Source: Comamonadaceae bacterium (GTDB lineage Bacteria > Pseudomonadota > Gammaproteobacteria > Burkholderiales > Burkholderiaceae_C). Taken from it: a stretch of 5,965 nucleotides of DNA. The notes beneath the pieces were generated by a model. It saw only the letters and a list, made by a program, of their open reading frames with translations, ran no database searches and was not told the origin of the DNA. Positions 5,733 through 5,965 of the stretch are shown piece after piece. Position 1 is the first letter of the stretch. Every line of letters starts with the position of its first letter. The translations under genes and the position numbers were made by a program. The stretch covers positions 1-5,965 of the forward strand of contig CANCCE010000173.1 of NCBI GenBank assembly GCA_947374505.1, given 5' to 3'.

Positions 5733-5965
5733 ATGACAAACACCACGCCGACCTTGCGCCAGCGCGACGCCCTGGTCTTCAGCCACATGGGCTTTTACGT
5801 GCGCGACTTAGAGCGCATGGCGCGCTTTTACCAAGACGTGATGTGTTTCACCGAAACGGATCGTGGCGACTTGGGCACGGTGCAGCTGGTGTTTTTAAGT
5901 CGGGATCCGTCGGAGCATCACCAGATCGTGCTGGCGTCGGGTCGCCCGGCTGATCTGAACTTCAA
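5733..5965 (+). CDS. VOC-family (glyoxalase / extradiol dioxygenase fold) protein, N-terminal fragment
   Basis: The first 77 codons are present and the gene continues past the right edge. After a short lead comes FSHMGFYVRDLERMARFYQD (16-35), the classic first strand and helix of a vicinal-oxygen-chelate module, with His18 in the usual first metal-ligand position. The strand VQLVFLSRD (50-58) and then HHQIVLASG (62-70) follow, placing His62 or His63 near the second ligand position. The fold serves glyoxalase I, type I extradiol dioxygenases, epimerases and resistance proteins. The HHQIVLASG pattern leans toward a catechol-dioxygenase-like or related catabolic member, but this cannot be settled without the C-terminal half. 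The start has GGGAG four bases upstream, a little close. It is divergent from the Bug gene, which fits a small catabolic cluster extending to the right. Confidence 0.88.
   Translation, partial: MTNTTPTLRQRDALVFSHMGFYVRDLERMARFYQDVMCFTETDRGDLGTVQLVFLSRDPSEHHQIVLASGRPADLNF

Overview
The window looks like a chromosomal segment of a betaproteobacterium in the Burkholderiales, most likely Comamonadaceae-like (Rhodoferax/Polaromonas/Limnohabitans type). This is inferred from four things: fairly GC-rich coding DNA, a lipid A acyltransferase gene divergent from metK, a 394-residue MetK of betaproteobacterial type, and a Bug/TctC solute-binding protein, a family greatly expanded in this order. The genus cannot be fixed from sequence reading alone.

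Layout: (1) 1-148, minus strand: the first 49 codons of an LpxL/HtrB-type acyltransferase. (2) 149-287: a divergent intergenic region with a -10-like box and a structured metK leader whose hairpin loop is complementary to the metK Shine-Dalgarno. (3) 288-1472, plus: metK (S-adenosylmethionine synthetase). (4) 4345 down to 1505, minus: a complete, tightly packed TRAP transporter operon in the order dctP-dctQ-dctM, convergent with metK. (5) 4346-4601: an intergenic island, about 25% GC in 4379-4474, with a perfect 19-bp palindrome over a candidate -35 box, and a short plus-strand stretch resembling the start of a GntR regulator but out of frame and cut off. (6) 5603 down to 4602, minus: an intact Bug/TctC periplasmic binding protein with no TctAB membrane genes in view. 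(7) 5604-5732: a divergent intergenic region. (8) 5733 to the right edge, plus: the N-terminal part of a VOC-family (glyoxalase / extradiol dioxygenase fold) enzyme.

The left part is housekeeping (lipid A acylation, SAM synthesis). From the end of metK rightward the content is accessory: a secondary uptake system, a second periplasmic binding protein and a VOC enzyme, which together suggest uptake and breakdown of small organic acids, possibly aromatic. The substrate cannot be read from the sequence. I see no mobile element, CRISPR array, rRNA or tRNA, and nothing that clearly amounts to a new multi-gene system. The most interesting signals are regulatory: the metK leader pseudoknot and the AT-rich operator/remnant-regulator island upstream of dctP.
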